Source: Nitrospira sp. (GTDB lineage: Bacteria; Nitrospirota; Nitrospiria; Nitrospirales; Nitrospiraceae). Taken from it: a stretch of DNA of 64,000 bases. Position numbers and translations under genes: made by a program. The notes below the pieces were generated by a model that did not search any database, was not told where the DNA came from, and was given only the letters and a program-made list of their open reading frames with translations. How positions within the stretch are numbered: the first letter of the stretch is position 1; each line of letters opens with the position of its first letter. This document shows positions 32,971 through 42,927 of this stretch, piece by piece. The stretch is taken from positions 1 to 64,000 of the forward strand of contig JAHFEW010000005.1 of assembly GCA_023248215.1 (NCBI GenBank), given 5' to 3'.

Positions 32971-33381
32971 TCAATGCTCGACTCGAAGCCCCTTCACGAA
33001 GTCCACGATGTCATGCATCGGCGTGGCGGGCCGAAACAACATCTGCACCCCGGCTGCTTTCAGCCGCGGTACGTCGCCATCAGGAATGATTCCTCCGCCG
33101 AACAGCGTCACGTCTCCTGCACCCTGCTCCTTCAGCAGTTCCAGCACGCGGGGAAACAGCGAGTTATGGGCGCCGGAATGGATGCTGAGACCGATGGCCT
33201 GCACGTCTTCCTGGATTGCGGTTGCCACGATCTGTTCCGGAGTTTGATGGAGCCCCGTATAAATGATCTCTACCCCCGCATCACGGAGCGCCCGGACGAC
33301 GAGCTTGACGCCCCGGTCGTGTCCATCCAATCCCACCTTGCCGATCAAGACCCGAAGTGGTGCCGTGGCTACTGCCATAAC
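32971..33381 (-). CDS. B12-binding small subunit of acyl-CoA mutase
   Basis: A 136-residue protein from the ATG at 33381 (AGAGGTGA upstream). It has the cobalamin-binding signature [15 protein letters not shown] (D-x-H-x-x-G), then [12 protein letters not shown] (the S-x-L-type element) and [10 protein letters not shown]. It supplies the lower-ligand His and the nucleotide-tail pocket for the separate large subunit. This split is typical of archaeal-type methylmalonyl-CoA mutases and of isobutyryl- and hydroxyisobutyryl-CoA mutases. It overlaps the MBL gene by 13 bases. Confidence 0.9.
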   Translation of the reverse strand, partial: VMAVATAPLRVLIGKVGLDGHDRGVKLVVRALRDAGVEIIYTGLHQTPEQIVATAIQEDVQAIGLSIHSGAHNSLFPRVLELLKEQGAGDVTLFGGGIIPDGDVPRLKAAGVQMLFRPATPMHDIVDFVKGLRVEH

Positions 33382-34217
33382 TTCACCTCTTGCAGAAAAT
33401 ACCTTCCTTCCGCATCTTTCCTGACATGACCGGCCTGGATCAGCGGATCGTGCTCGAAAACCAGGAGCCAATCTTCCTCGAAGGCTCGATCCAGTACCCA
33501 GCGCTTGGTGTCGAGCGTCTGGATCGGATAGAGGTCGTATCCCATGATGTAGGGCAGCGGCAGATGCGAGACGGTCGGGATAAGGTCGCCCAGGAAAAAT
33601 GCGACTCGGCCTTCCGATTCCACCTTGACGCTTTGGTGGAAGCGCGTATGGCCGGCCGTGACGACCGTGCTCACTCCCGGCAGGAGTTCCGTATCGCCCT
33701 GCAGGAACTCCCACTGATTCAGTTGCGCGACCGGTGTGAAATTGTCGCGGCGGTAACTGGCCCTCGTCCGTTCATTGGCCGCGATTGCGTCTTCGTACTC
33801 CCCCTGTTGCACGTAGTAGGTCGCTTTGGGAAAGGCCGACCGCAGGGTGCCGTTCCCGTTGGTGACCGTATTGCCTCCGGCATGATCAAAGTGCAGATGC
33901 GTGTTGACCACCAGATGAATGTCGTCACGACTGAGGCCCTGCTGTTTTAAGGAGTCGTGCAAAGTTGGGGTTCGCTCGACCGCAAACATCGACAGGAACT
34001 TCGCATCCTCCTTATCGCCCAGCCCCGTATCCACCAGAATGTTCTTGCCATGTGCCCGGATCAGCAAGCAGGTCAGATTGAGCGGGATGCGATTCAGCTC
34101 ATCCGCCGGACAGCACTTCTGCCACAGCGCTTTCGGCACCACCCCGAACATGGCCCCGCCGTCCAGTCGAAACCGGCCGTCGGTCACGGGGTAAATTTCA
34201 AAGGCTCCGAGCTTCAC
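33369..34217 (-). CDS. Metallo-beta-lactamase-fold hydrolase
   Basis: A 282-residue protein. The GTG at 34217 overlaps the mutase stop (GTGA), giving [21 protein letters not shown]. The metal site [10 protein letters not shown] and later the VTAGHTRFH and FFLGDLIPT elements place it in the MBL hydrolase superfamily, close to AHL-lactonase/quorum-quenching and YtnP-like enzymes. It lies between the two mutase subunit genes. The substrate may be a lactone, a thioester or a CoA ester; a thioesterase-like role in this pathway is possible but unproven. Confidence 0.75.
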   Translation of the reverse strand: MKLGAFEIYPVTDGRFRLDGGAMFGVVPKALWQKCCPADELNRIPLNLTCLLIRAHGKNILVDTGLGDKEDAKFLSMFAVERTPTLHDSLKQQGLSRDDIHLVVNTHLHFDHAGGNTVTNGNGTLRSAFPKATYYVQQGEYEDAIAANERTRASYRRDNFTPVAQLNQWEFLQGDTELLPGVSTVVTAGHTRFHQSVKVESEGRVAFFLGDLIPTVSHLPLPYIMGYDLYPIQTLDTKRWVLDRAFEEDWLLVFEHDPLIQAGHVRKDAEGRYFLQEVKLWQ

Positions 34218-35809
34218 AACACCACCGGTTCGTGATAGGTCCCATACACTTCCTTCAGCGCCGCGCAAATCTCGCCCAACGTGGCCTTGGCCTTCACCGC
34301 TTCAATCAGAGAAGGCATGAGACTCTGATGACAGGCAGCCATCTCCTGCAGTTCTTCCAGTGAGCCGGCCATCTTGAAGGGATCACGTGATTTTCTGAGA
34401 TCGGACAGGCACGCCACCTGTTCTTGTTCGACCTCCGGTCCGATCTTTAAAATAGGGATGGGGCAGCCCTCCTGCTCAACATGATCGGTCACACCGATAA
34501 TGCTCCGTTCTTTCTGTTCCATTTCACGTTGGTAGCGTTGCGACGCATCGAGTATCTCCCGCTGCGGAAACCCTCGCTCGATCGCGCGAACCATGCCGCC
34601 CATCTCGTCCAGCCTGCCAAAATACTCCTGGGCCCCTTCTTCCAATCGATTCGTCAGCGACTCGACGAAATAGGAACCGCCCAATGGATCGACGGTGTTG
34701 ACCGTTTCACTCTCGGCAGCGATGACCTGTTGTGTCCTGAGGGCGAGCTTCACTGCGTCCTCAGTGGGCAGGGCCAAGGTTTCATCCATCGAGTTGGTGT
34801 GGAGCGATTGAGTCCCGCCGAGCACTGCGGCGAGTGCCTGGAGCGTGGTCCGCACCACGTTGTTCATCGGTTGTTGGGCGGTGAGGGAGCAGCCGGCCGT
34901 CTGGGCATGGCAGCGGAGTTGAAGGGAACGGGGATTTTTGGGATGGTAACGCCGCTCCATTTCGCGAGCCCACAACCGCCGGGCTGCGCGGAATTTGGCG
35001 ATCTCTTCAAAGAAATCATTGTGCACGTTGAAGAAGAAGGACAGCTGTGGTGCGAATGCATCCACATCGAGCCCGGACTTTACAGCCGCCTCCACGTAGG
35101 TCAGTCCGTCGTAGAGGGTAAAGGCAAGTTCCTGGACCGCCGTGGAGCCGGCCTCCCGAATGTGGTAGCCGCTGATGCTGATGGGATGCCACTTCGGGAC
35201 ATGGCTCGCGCAATAGGCCATCGTCTCGACGATCAATGCAATGTGCGGTTCCGGCGGGAAGAGCCACTCCTTCTGCGCGATGTATTCCTTCAGGATGTCG
35301 TTCTGAATCGTGCCGCCGAGGCGGTCGAACGGAATACCGCGTTTCTCCGCGACCGCCAGATACATGGCGAAGATCACCGCGGCCGGCCCGTTGATCGTCA
35401 TCGACGTGGTGACCTGATCGAGCGGGATGTCGTCGAACAGCCGCTCCATGTCGGCGAGCGATGAGATCGCCACGCCGCAGTAGCCCACTTCGCCACGCGC
35501 TCTCGGATCATCCGAATCGAGGCCCATGAGCGTCGGAAGGTCGAAGGCGACACTGAGTCCGGTTTGGCCCTGCTCCAATAGATACTTGAACCGCTTATTG
35601 GTATCGTACGCGGAGCCGAATCCGGCAAATTGCCGCATGGTCCAAAGCCGACTCCGGTACATAGTCGGATAGATGCCGCGAGTGTAGGGAAATGTGCCCG
35701 GTTGGCCGAGCTCCTGCTCGACGCTCCAACCCTTCAGATGGTCAGGGGTGTAGACCCGCTCGATGTCCAGACCCGAGAGGGAGGTGAATCGAGATTTCCG
35801 CTCGTTCAT
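34214..35809 (-). CDS. Adenosylcobalamin-dependent acyl-CoA mutase large subunit
   Basis: A 531-residue catalytic subunit. The ATG at 35809 follows GGAGG by nine bases and precedes [20 protein letters not shown]. It has [20 protein letters not shown] (Tyr51), [20 protein letters not shown] (Gln179) and [20 protein letters not shown]. There is no B12-binding domain; that is the separate 136-residue protein. Tyr51 is the methylmalonyl-CoA mutase residue (Tyr89 in P. shermanii). Position 179 is Gln where that enzyme has Arg207, as in isobutyryl-CoA mutases. Archaeal-type MCMs, as I recall, also carry this segment. The substrate is therefore unclear: methylmalonyl-CoA, isobutyryl-CoA or a related branched acyl-CoA. 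Confidence 0.85.
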   Translation of the reverse strand: MNERKSRFTSLSGLDIERVYTPDHLKGWSVEQELGQPGTFPYTRGIYPTMYRSRLWTMRQFAGFGSAYDTNKRFKYLLEQGQTGLSVAFDLPTLMGLDSDDPRARGEVGYCGVAISSLADMERLFDDIPLDQVTTSMTINGPAAVIFAMYLAVAEKRGIPFDRLGGTIQNDILKEYIAQKEWLFPPEPHIALIVETMAYCASHVPKWHPISISGYHIREAGSTAVQELAFTLYDGLTYVEAAVKSGLDVDAFAPQLSFFFNVHNDFFEEIAKFRAARRLWAREMERRYHPKNPRSLQLRCHAQTAGCSLTAQQPMNNVVRTTLQALAAVLGGTQSLHTNSMDETLALPTEDAVKLALRTQQVIAAESETVNTVDPLGGSYFVESLTNRLEEGAQEYFGRLDEMGGMVRAIERGFPQREILDASQRYQREMEQKERSIIGVTDHVEQEGCPIPILKIGPEVEQEQVACLSDLRKSRDPFKMAGSLEELQEMAACHQSLMPSLIEAVKAKATLGEICAALKEVYGTYHEPVVL

Positions 35810-35847
35810 GACAGGCATCCTCCGCAAAAGGAACGAGAACGACAGGA

Positions 35848-36744
35848 TTAGGTCACATTCGCGACCGGCCGGTCCCCGTAAAGATAGAATCCGTGCCCGC
35901 TTTTCCTGCCGAGCCAACCGGCTTCGACATACTTACGCAACAGAGGGCAGGGGCGGAATTTGGGATCGCCGAGATCCTGATGCAGGACCTCACAGATCGC
36001 GAGCACCGTATCCAGGCCGATGCGATCTGCCAACGCCAACGGCCCCATCGGATGATTGGTCCCTTCCACCATCGCCAGATCGATGGCATCAGCCGACGCT
36101 ACCCCATCCTCCAGCGCGAAGATGGCTTCGTTGATCATGGGAATGAGCACGCGGTTGACGATGAAGCCGGGAAAGTCCTTGCAGACGACCGCGGTCTTGC
36201 CGGCCCGACGCACGAGGTCCAGCGCGAGTTGCACCGTATACTCGGAAGTCTCGACCGCACGCACAACCTCGACGAGTCGCATGACTGGAACCGGGTTCAT
36301 GAAATGGATGCCGACGACACGATCGGGACGGCCCGAAGCCATGCCCAGGCTCGCAATCGAGATTGAGGATGTATTGCTGGCGAGCACCGTCGATGGCGCG
36401 CAGACTTGTCCGAGTTGCGCGAACAGCGCCCGTTTCATGCCGGGCTCTTCCGGGATGGCCTCGATCACGACCTGCGCTTCTCGCAATCGCTCCATGTGTC
36501 TCAGCGGGTGAATGAGCGCCATGGCCGATCCTGCTTGGTCACCGCGCAGCGCACCCTTCTCTACCGCTTTCTTGACTCCCTCCCAGATTTTCCTGATGGC
36601 CGCTTCCAGTGCCTCTTCCGTCACGTCCACCAGCAGGACATTCCAACCCGCGGTCGCCAGCACCTGCGCAATGCCTCGTCCCATTTGGCCCGCCCCCACG
36701 ACTCCGATGGTCCTGATGTCGTCGATCGTCATTGCACCAGCCAT
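35848..36744 (-). CDS. 3-Hydroxybutyryl-CoA dehydrogenase (copy 1)
   Basis: A 298-residue enzyme with the Rossmann motif [17 protein letters not shown], the substrate-site SNTSSISI, and the catalytic His-Glu pair region [17 protein letters not shown]. The C-domain has [18 protein letters not shown] and [16 protein letters not shown]. It oxidises (S)-3-hydroxyacyl-CoA with NAD. It sits 17 bp downstream of a thiolase gene and before the mutase, and probably handles short hydroxyacyl-CoAs from branched chains. The start may be 36744 or the ATG at 36732. Confidence 0.9.
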   Translation of the reverse strand: MAGAMTIDDIRTIGVVGAGQMGRGIAQVLATAGWNVLLVDVTEEALEAAIRKIWEGVKKAVEKGALRGDQAGSAMALIHPLRHMERLREAQVVIEAIPEEPGMKRALFAQLGQVCAPSTVLASNTSSISIASLGMASGRPDRVVGIHFMNPVPVMRLVEVVRAVETSEYTVQLALDLVRRAGKTAVVCKDFPGFIVNRVLIPMINEAIFALEDGVASADAIDLAMVEGTNHPMGPLALADRIGLDTVLAICEVLHQDLGDPKFRPCPLLRKYVEAGWLGRKSGHGFYLYGDRPVANVT

Positions 36745-36761
36745 TCATCATTCCTAATTCA

Positions 36762-37952
36762 TCATTCGCTGCGTTCCACCAGCAGCGCAAGCGCTTCTCC
36801 GCCTCCGATACAGAGGCCGGCCAGTCCGCGATGGACACCACGCGCTTCCATGGCATGGATCAATGTCGTGATGAGCCTTGCCCCGGTCGCACCGATAGGG
36901 TGGCCCAAGGCCACCGCGCCGCCATTGACGTTGACTTTCTTCGGGTCCAATCCAAGCTCACGATTGATGGCCAGCGAGACGGCCGAGAACGCTTCGTTGA
37001 TCTCGAACAGATCGATGTCGCCGATGGAAAGCCCCGTTTGTTTCAGCAGCCGCCGGATCGCCTCCACCGGTGCAATGGTGAACCATTCAGGCGCGAGCGC
37101 GGCGCCTGCATAACTCACGATGCGCGCCATCGGCGCGAGACCAAGCCGGCTGGCTTCCTCTTCCGCCATGATGACCAATGCCGCAGCTCCGTCGTTGCAG
37201 GAAGGTGAATTACCCACGGTCAAGACCCCATCTTCTTGAAAGACCGGCTTGAGCTGCCGCAGCCTCGTCAGATCCACGCGATTGGGTTCCTCGTCCTCCG
37301 ACAGGATGAGCGGCGCTCCTGTCTTCTGCGGCAGCTCGACCGGGACGATTTCCCGTTTGAAGGCGCCGGTCGCGATCGCTTCTCGCGCACGGCTGTAGCT
37401 TTCCAGGGCAAAGTCGTCCACTTCCTGTCGGGACAATCGATACTTGGCGGCGCATAGTTCTCCGGCATTGCCCATATGAAACTGGTTGTAGACATCCCAC
37501 AGCCCGTCCTTGATCAGACTGTCCGTCAGTTCTCCATGGCCCAGACGATAGCCCTGTCGGGCCTTCTCCAGCAGGAACGGGGCGCGGGTCATGTTTTCCA
37601 TTCCACCGGCCACCAGCACCAGCGCTTCTCCCAGCACGATGGCCCGCGCCGCCATGATCACGGTCTGAAGGCTGGACCCGCAGACTTTGTTGACGGTCAC
37701 GGCTCCGACGGAGTGGGGCAGTCCTGCGCCGATCGCCGCTTGCCTGGCCGGCGCCTGGCCAAGTCCGGCGCTCAGGACGCAGCCCATGAGCACCTCATCG
37801 ACTCGGTTACTCGGCAACTGGATGCGTTTCAAGGCTTCAGCAATGACGAGGCTGCCTAGCTTGGTGGAGGGAATCGAACTGAATCCCCCGTTGAAGCTGC
37901 CCATCGGGGTTCGGACCGCACTCACGATGACGGCTCGTTGTCTAGTGATCAC
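36762..37952 (-). CDS. Acetyl-CoA acetyltransferase / thiolase (copy 1)
   Basis: A 396-residue thiolase. The GTG at 37952 overlaps the E2 stop (GTGA) and opens MITRQRAVIVSAVRTPMG, the proper family start. The nucleophilic Cys is in VNKVCGSSLQ, the second His in NVNGGAVALGHPIGATGAR and the second Cys in GLCIGGGEAL. It joins or cleaves acetyl-CoA and acetoacetyl-CoA (or methyl-branched analogues). HMG-CoA lyase downstream yields acetoacetate, so this thiolase may finish ketone use. Confidence 0.92.
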   Translation of the reverse strand: MITRQRAVIVSAVRTPMGSFNGGFSSIPSTKLGSLVIAEALKRIQLPSNRVDEVLMGCVLSAGLGQAPARQAAIGAGLPHSVGAVTVNKVCGSSLQTVIMAARAIVLGEALVLVAGGMENMTRAPFLLEKARQGYRLGHGELTDSLIKDGLWDVYNQFHMGNAGELCAAKYRLSRQEVDDFALESYSRAREAIATGAFKREIVPVELPQKTGAPLILSEDEEPNRVDLTRLRQLKPVFQEDGVLTVGNSPSCNDGAAALVIMAEEEASRLGLAPMARIVSYAGAALAPEWFTIAPVEAIRRLLKQTGLSIGDIDLFEINEAFSAVSLAINRELGLDPKKVNVNGGAVALGHPIGATGARLITTLIHAMEARGVHRGLAGLCIGGGEALALLVERSE

Positions 37953-39094
37953 AGGAACTTCTCCCAGTCGCTCTTTTCGAGATGGTTCTTCACTTTCGAC
38001 ATGAAGCGATCGGCTGTGGCGCCATCGATCACCCGATGGTCGAAAGACAGGCTCAGATAACACATGGGACGGATGGCGATCGCATCGTTGATCACGACGG
38101 CGCGTTTCTGCACCGATCCCACCCCGAGAATGGCGGCTTGTGGCTGATTGATGATCGGCGTGCTGAACAGGCTTCCGAATCCGCCGTGGTTGGTGATGGT
38201 GAAGGTGCCGTCCTGGACCTCTTCGGGAGTCAGCCGCTTGCTCCTGGCCCGTTCCGCCAGATCAGCCACTTCATGAGCCAGTTGATTGAGTCCCTTCCGA
38301 TCGGCATGGCGGATGACGGGAACCAGGAGGCCTTCATCGAGCGCCACTGCGATGCCCATATGGATATCCTTCTTGATCGCGATTCCCTGCTCGCGCCAAG
38401 TCGAGTTCAACAGCGGCAGGTCCTTCATGGCACGGGTCACCGCGTTGATCATGAACGGCAGATAGGTCAGCGAGCGACCCTCGCGGAACCTGGCGATGCC
38501 GGAGAAATCCGCCTCAAAGAAGGTTGCCACATGAGCAGCAGTACGGCGACTCAGGACCATACGTTCCGCGATGGTCTTTCGCATCTGGGTGAGCGGCAAC
38601 ACTTCTTCGTGAGGCGTGAGGGGGGAGGCGTGAGGAGATGAGGTATCCCCCGTCGCTGCACGCTTGGCGATAACGTCTAGCAGGTCTTTCTTCGTGACTC
38701 GGCCGCCCTCACCGGTTCCGGTGACTGTGGCCAAGTCCACCCCCTGTACTTTTGCCAGTTGCCTGACCGCGGGTGAATAGTGGTGCTCGCCTTCCGGCGC
38801 CGCCTCCATCGGTCGCACCCCCACGCCTCCGACACGATTGACGACACCGGCAGCCGGCTGGTTATCGAGTCTGGCCAGCAACCTTCCCACTGGAACGGTC
38901 TCACCTTCCGACACAAGGATTTCCGTCAGGAACCCTGTCGCGGGAGATGGAATGTCGAGCGCGACCTTCTCGGTCTCCACCTCCAGGAGCGGTTGGTCCT
39001 TTTCGACGGCGCCGCCCTGCGGGATTAGCCACTTGACGACGGTCCCTTCGGCGATACTTTCACCCAACTGGGGCATGACGATGTCGGTTGCCAT
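37949..39094 (-). CDS. Dihydrolipoamide acyltransferase (E2) of a 2-oxoacid dehydrogenase
   Basis: A 381-residue E2 with one lipoyl domain (LLEVETEKVALDIPSPATG, lipoyl Lys near residue 43), a flexible linker, a peripheral-subunit-binding domain (YSPAVRQLAKVQGVDL and GRVTKKDLLDVIAK) and the catalytic acyltransferase domain ending with LSLSFDHRVIDGATADRFM. It carries acyl groups from E1 to CoA. It forms one unit with E1 alpha and beta upstream. There is no E3 (dihydrolipoamide dehydrogenase) in the window. Confidence 0.92.
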   Translation of the reverse strand: MATDIVMPQLGESIAEGTVVKWLIPQGGAVEKDQPLLEVETEKVALDIPSPATGFLTEILVSEGETVPVGRLLARLDNQPAAGVVNRVGGVGVRPMEAAPEGEHHYSPAVRQLAKVQGVDLATVTGTGEGGRVTKKDLLDVIAKRAATGDTSSPHASPLTPHEEVLPLTQMRKTIAERMVLSRRTAAHVATFFEADFSGIARFREGRSLTYLPFMINAVTRAMKDLPLLNSTWREQGIAIKKDIHMGIAVALDEGLLVPVIRHADRKGLNQLAHEVADLAERARSKRLTPEEVQDGTFTITNHGGFGSLFSTPIINQPQAAILGVGSVQKRAVVINDAIAIRPMCYLSLSFDHRVIDGATADRFMSKVKNHLEKSDWEKFL

Positions 39095-39139
39095 GTTCCT
39101 CCGTCCACACTACGCCTGACCCCTCACGCCTTACGCGAG

Positions 39140-40132
39140 TTAATACGCCGCCAACTTCTTCGCTCCTGCCACGATGTCGCTCACTTTGGGAAGAAAGAAT
39201 TCTTCTAACGGCGTGCTGAACGGCACCGGCGTGTCCGGCGGGGCGATGCGGAGAATCGGCCCGTCCAGACAGTCGAAGCATTCTTCCGCCAGCAGCGCCG
39301 AGATCTCGGCCCCGATGCCGCCGGTTTTGTTGTCTTCATGGAGCATGATGGCCTTGCTGGTCTTGCGTACCGACGTGTAAATCGTCTCCTTGTCGAGGGG
39401 GATCAACGTGCGCAGATCGACCACTTCAAGATCGATTCCTTCTTTATTCAGCAGCTCCGCGGCTTCCAGGGCCAAATGCACCATCGCCCCATACGTGATG
39501 ATCGATACGTCGCTGCCGGTGCGCTTCACGTCGGCCTTTCCCAGGGGGACGATATAGTCCTCCTGCGGCAATGTCGCCTTGATCCGCCGATAGAGAAACT
39601 TGTGTTCGAAGTAGAGGACCGGGTTGGGATCCCGAATTGCGGCCTTCAAGAGTCCCTTGGCGTCATAGGGGGTGGAGGGAGCCACGATCTTGAGCCCGGG
39701 AGAATGGAAGAACCAGCCTTCGGGACATTCGGAGTGAAACGGGCCGCCGTGGACGCCGCCGCCGAACGGAGCTCGAATGACCATGGGCACCGCCGCGCCC
39801 CAGCGGTAGTGATTCTTTGCGGCGACTTCGGTAATCTGGTCGAAGGCGCAGGAAATGAAGTCGGCGAACTGCATTTCGACCACCGGCCGCAAGCCCATCA
39901 TGGCCGCTCCGATGGCGGCGCCCACGAAGCCGGATTCCGACAGCGGCGTATCCAAGACGCGCCATTCGCCATATTTTTTCAGGAACCCTTCGGTGACCTT
40001 GAAGGCCCCGCCATAGGCGCCGATGTCTTCGCCCATGAGGAACACGCGTTCGTCACGGCTCATTTCCTCGTCCAAGGCCTGCGAAATGGCTTCCACGTAA
40101 GTGACCTCTTGCGCGGCCGTCGCTGTCGTCAT
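39140..40132 (-). CDS. 2-Oxoacid dehydrogenase E1 beta subunit
   Basis: A 330-residue transketolase-like subunit. Family elements are EAISQALDEEMSRDERVFLM, GEDIGAYGGAFKVTEGF, MQFADFISCAFDQI and FGGGVHGGPFHSE. It forms the E1 heterotetramer with the alpha subunit; the start overlaps the alpha stop (ATGA). It may belong to a branched-chain 2-oxoacid or a pyruvate/acetoin-type complex. Location beside leucine and branched-chain genes favours branched-chain substrates. Confidence 0.92.
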   Translation of the reverse strand: MTTATAAQEVTYVEAISQALDEEMSRDERVFLMGEDIGAYGGAFKVTEGFLKKYGEWRVLDTPLSESGFVGAAIGAAMMGLRPVVEMQFADFISCAFDQITEVAAKNHYRWGAAVPMVIRAPFGGGVHGGPFHSECPEGWFFHSPGLKIVAPSTPYDAKGLLKAAIRDPNPVLYFEHKFLYRRIKATLPQEDYIVPLGKADVKRTGSDVSIITYGAMVHLALEAAELLNKEGIDLEVVDLRTLIPLDKETIYTSVRKTSKAIMLHEDNKTGGIGAEISALLAEECFDCLDGPILRIAPPDTPVPFSTPLEEFFLPKVSDIVAGAKKLAAY

Positions 40133-41130
40133 GGTTGCACCTCGTCCTCTGTCGCGAAGACTCCCACCAGCGTCTCCGGCCCCTCCGGAAGCGGGCTCTG
40201 TTCGGCGAATTCTGTTCCTGCGTCGACTTCCTTCTTGACCCGTTCGCCGACCTCGTGGAAGTAAGATTCATCGCCATACCCTAACTGAGCCACGAGATGT
40301 TCGGCCCTGACGACGGGATCTTTGGTTTTCCATTCTTCCAGCAGCTCACGCGGGACATACTTCGCCGCATCATGTTCGGAGTGGCCATGCATGCGCATGG
40401 TCTTGAACTCGAGAAACGTCGGTCCTTCGCCGGCCCGAGCCTTGGCCACGGCTCGTTTGGAGGCCAGATAGACGGCTGCCACATCGTTGCCGTCCACGAT
40501 CTCGCCCGGCATGCCGTAGGCCTTCGCCCGGTCGACGACATCCGTAATCGCCATTTGATAGCGCAACGGCGTCGAGTAGGCATATTGATTGTTGGTGCAG
40601 AAGAACACGACGGGGAGTCTGCGCACCGCCGCAAAATTCATAGCTTCATGAAAATCGCCGCGACTCGTTCCGCCATCGCCGGTTCCGGCAAAGGCGACGC
40701 GCGACTCTCCTCTGATCTTGAACGCCAGCGCGGCGCCGGCCGCGACCGGCATGTTGTCGGCCAGGTGGCTGACGAATCCGAGCATCCCGCGTTTCAGATC
40801 GCCCATGTGGACATTGCCGTCTTTTCCTTTGGTGGGTCCGGTCCGTTTGCCGAGATATTGAGCGATGATCTCGCCGGGGGAGAATCCGCGAATCAGGAAG
40901 GCTCCCATGTCGCGGTGAAACGGCGCGATGACATCATCGGGTTTCAGCGCCGAGGCATACCCGACGGCGATCGCCTCCATTCCGTGACTGGTATACACGC
41001 CGCCGACGATCCGACCCTGCCGGTACAGGGCGGTGATCCGGTCTTCCAAGCTTCTCGTCAGCCGGAGGTAGTAGTACATCTCAAGGAGGTCGCTGCGTTT
41101 GATGTCATTCGCGCCGACGGCCTGGTCCAT
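40129..41130 (-). CDS. 2-Oxoacid dehydrogenase E1 alpha subunit
   Basis: A 333-residue thiamine-diphosphate enzyme. The ThDP motif GTGDGGTSRGDFHEAMNFAA runs to FFCTNNQYAYSTP, and phosphorylation-loop-like MRMHGHSEHDAAKYVP is present. It decarboxylates a 2-oxoacid and transfers the acyl group to the lipoyl domain of E2. With E1 beta and E2 it makes three of the four functions of the complex. The family match to branched-chain enzymes (HRDMGAFLIRG) is moderate. Confidence 0.92.
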   Translation of the reverse strand: MDQAVGANDIKRSDLLEMYYYLRLTRSLEDRITALYRQGRIVGGVYTSHGMEAIAVGYASALKPDDVIAPFHRDMGAFLIRGFSPGEIIAQYLGKRTGPTKGKDGNVHMGDLKRGMLGFVSHLADNMPVAAGAALAFKIRGESRVAFAGTGDGGTSRGDFHEAMNFAAVRRLPVVFFCTNNQYAYSTPLRYQMAITDVVDRAKAYGMPGEIVDGNDVAAVYLASKRAVAKARAGEGPTFLEFKTMRMHGHSEHDAAKYVPRELLEEWKTKDPVVRAEHLVAQLGYGDESYFHEVGERVKKEVDAGTEFAEQSPLPEGPETLVGVFATEDEVQP

Positions 41131-41163
41131 AGCCTCCTCCTCTTGTTCTTGGTGACCCTATTG

Positions 41164-41925
41164 TCAGAGCTCCGGGAGATCCTTCCAGGACAACAACGGC
41201 TTCTTCTCCTTACAGAAGGGACAGTCGGCCGCTTCCCACTGCGGCATGTCCAAGTCGACGCTGAAGTAGAACGGATAGGTCGCCGTCAGCTCATCCATCA
41301 ATGGGAATTGCCCGCTGTCTCGTCTGGCAAAGACCATCATGCCCGCGAGTGCTCCGCCGCGATCTGTGACGACTTTCCCCAGTTTGCTGACACACATGCC
41401 GCGAGTGGTGACGTCGTTCAAGGCGAGAAAGCGGTCTCCGGCTTCGACTGTGCCACGGATAATTTCAGTCCCGATCTTGCCCGTCTCGTGGTTGAACGGC
41501 GTGAGCACGATGCGCAGCGGCATACGACCGGCGAGGATTTCGCCCGTTCGCTCCGCAAGGAGGCGTGCGTCCGACGAAGTCGCGACAATGCCAGCCGGCG
41601 GGTCCTGTCGAAACGTCTGCAAGATCCACTCTGCCATGTTGGATGCGATGATGGTCACGAGTTCAGGGAATCGCGCGATGGACTCGAACCGCAGATAGAT
41701 GTCCGTATGGTGGCCGGAGACCACTTCCACATGGCTATCGAAATACACCGCCCGTGAGGTATTCAGCAGCCGATGGATATCCCAGGACGAGAGGGTGGGA
41801 TGCGGAACGTCATGGATGAGGCGTTCGAGCCTCGCCTCGATCTCCGGACCCTCATAGAGCTTTCTCTGCCGGTCCACCAACTCATGAATCGCAAGCTCCG
41901 AGGACTTCACAATCGATGACATCAT
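41164..41925 (-). CDS. Phosphoribosyltransferase-like protein
   Basis: A 253-residue type I phosphoribosyltransferase-fold protein, closest to orotate phosphoribosyltransferase in layout. VVSGHHTDIYLRFES resembles the N-terminal part and FLALNDVTTRGMCVSKL is the PRPP-binding loop. The loop lacks the canonical first Asp of the D-D pair (it reads N-D). A C-terminal CPFCKEKKPLL suggests a metal-binding knuckle, which OPRTs lack. It lies between FAH and E1 alpha, an odd place for a pyrimidine enzyme. Function is uncertain; a regulator or an altered transferase is possible. Confidence 0.6.
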   Translation of the reverse strand: MMSSIVKSSELAIHELVDRQRKLYEGPEIEARLERLIHDVPHPTLSSWDIHRLLNTSRAVYFDSHVEVVSGHHTDIYLRFESIARFPELVTIIASNMAEWILQTFRQDPPAGIVATSSDARLLAERTGEILAGRMPLRIVLTPFNHETGKIGTEIIRGTVEAGDRFLALNDVTTRGMCVSKLGKVVTDRGGALAGMMVFARRDSGQFPLMDELTATYPFYFSVDLDMPQWEAADCPFCKEKKPLLSWKDLPEL

Positions 41926-41943
41926 GTTCGCCGCTCGCTCCTT

Positions 41944-42927
41944 TTATTCTTTCGCCGCGATAGTCGTTCTGAGGGTCCCGATCGGCTGAATCTCCAGTTC
42001 GACGACATCTCCCGGCTTGAGATACCGGTCGAGTTCCAACCCGCAGCCGCCGCCGACCGTGCCCGATCCGAACAGATCGCCGGGATAGATGAATTCGCCT
42101 CGCGACACATGTTCGATCATTTGCGGGAAGGACCAATGGATCGTGCCGAACCGCCCTTCCGACCAGACCTCTCCATTCACGCGTGCGATCATCCGCAACG
42201 AGGCCAGGTCTTGGATCTCATCGGGCGTGACGATACAGGGTCCGATGGCAGTCGCGAAGTCCTTGCCCTTGGCAGGGCCGAGCCGACAGGCCATTTCCTG
42301 AAACTGGATGTCCCTGGCGCTGAAATCGTTCATGATCGTATAACCGGCGATGTAATTCGTGGCCTCCCGTTCAGCGATGTCTGTCCCTTTGCGTCCGATG
42401 ATGCAGGCCAGCTCCAATTCGTAATCCAGTTTCGTCGTGTTCAGCGGCCAGCGCAGATCGTGATCGGGTCCGATGATGGTCCGATGGTTGCCCTTGTAAT
42501 AGACAGGCGCCTTGTACCATTCCGGCGGAATCGGTTGTCCCCGTCTTTTCGAGGTCGCCGCGATGTGGTCTTCGAAGGCGATAAAATCGCGCAGGGAGGG
42601 AGGATTGGGGAGGGGAGCCGTCAACCGGACGGCAGCCGCGTCGTAGAGGATCGTCTCACCGGCCGGACCTGTGACAGACGAGCCAAGACCCACCGCGTGA
42701 TCGAGGCCGCGACGAGCAGCGGCCATCGTAGAGGCGCCGCCCTCCAAAAATCCCAACATCGCCGCCGGTACCTGCGCATCGGCGAGGCGGCGCGGCTGTG
42801 CTTCCTGTTGGTCGGTGAGCCAGCGGGCAGCGGCCATATTGAGATCTACGATATGACGATCGTGCAAGGCGCCGACTCTGGTAAAGGTTCCGACAGGAGT
42901 TCGTACTTGGAAGCTCATGAGTTTCAT
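41944..42927 (-). CDS. Fumarylacetoacetate hydrolase family protein
   Basis: A 327-residue FAH-superfamily enzyme. The metal ligands are in DYELELACIIGRKG (two Glu) and YTIMNDFSARDIQ (Asp), with FSRGEFIYPGDLFGSGTVGG-type catalytic loops. It should hydrolyse fumarylacetoacetate to fumarate and acetoacetate. It is translationally coupled to the homogentisate dioxygenase by an ATGA overlap, which supports tyrosine degradation. A maleylacetoacetate isomerase gene is absent from the window. Confidence 0.9.
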   Translation of the reverse strand: MKLMSFQVRTPVGTFTRVGALHDRHIVDLNMAAARWLTDQQEAQPRRLADAQVPAAMLGFLEGGASTMAAARRGLDHAVGLGSSVTGPAGETILYDAAAVRLTAPLPNPPSLRDFIAFEDHIAATSKRRGQPIPPEWYKAPVYYKGNHRTIIGPDHDLRWPLNTTKLDYELELACIIGRKGTDIAEREATNYIAGYTIMNDFSARDIQFQEMACRLGPAKGKDFATAIGPCIVTPDEIQDLASLRMIARVNGEVWSEGRFGTIHWSFPQMIEHVSRGEFIYPGDLFGSGTVGGGCGLELDRYLKPGDVVELEIQPIGTLRTTIAAKE

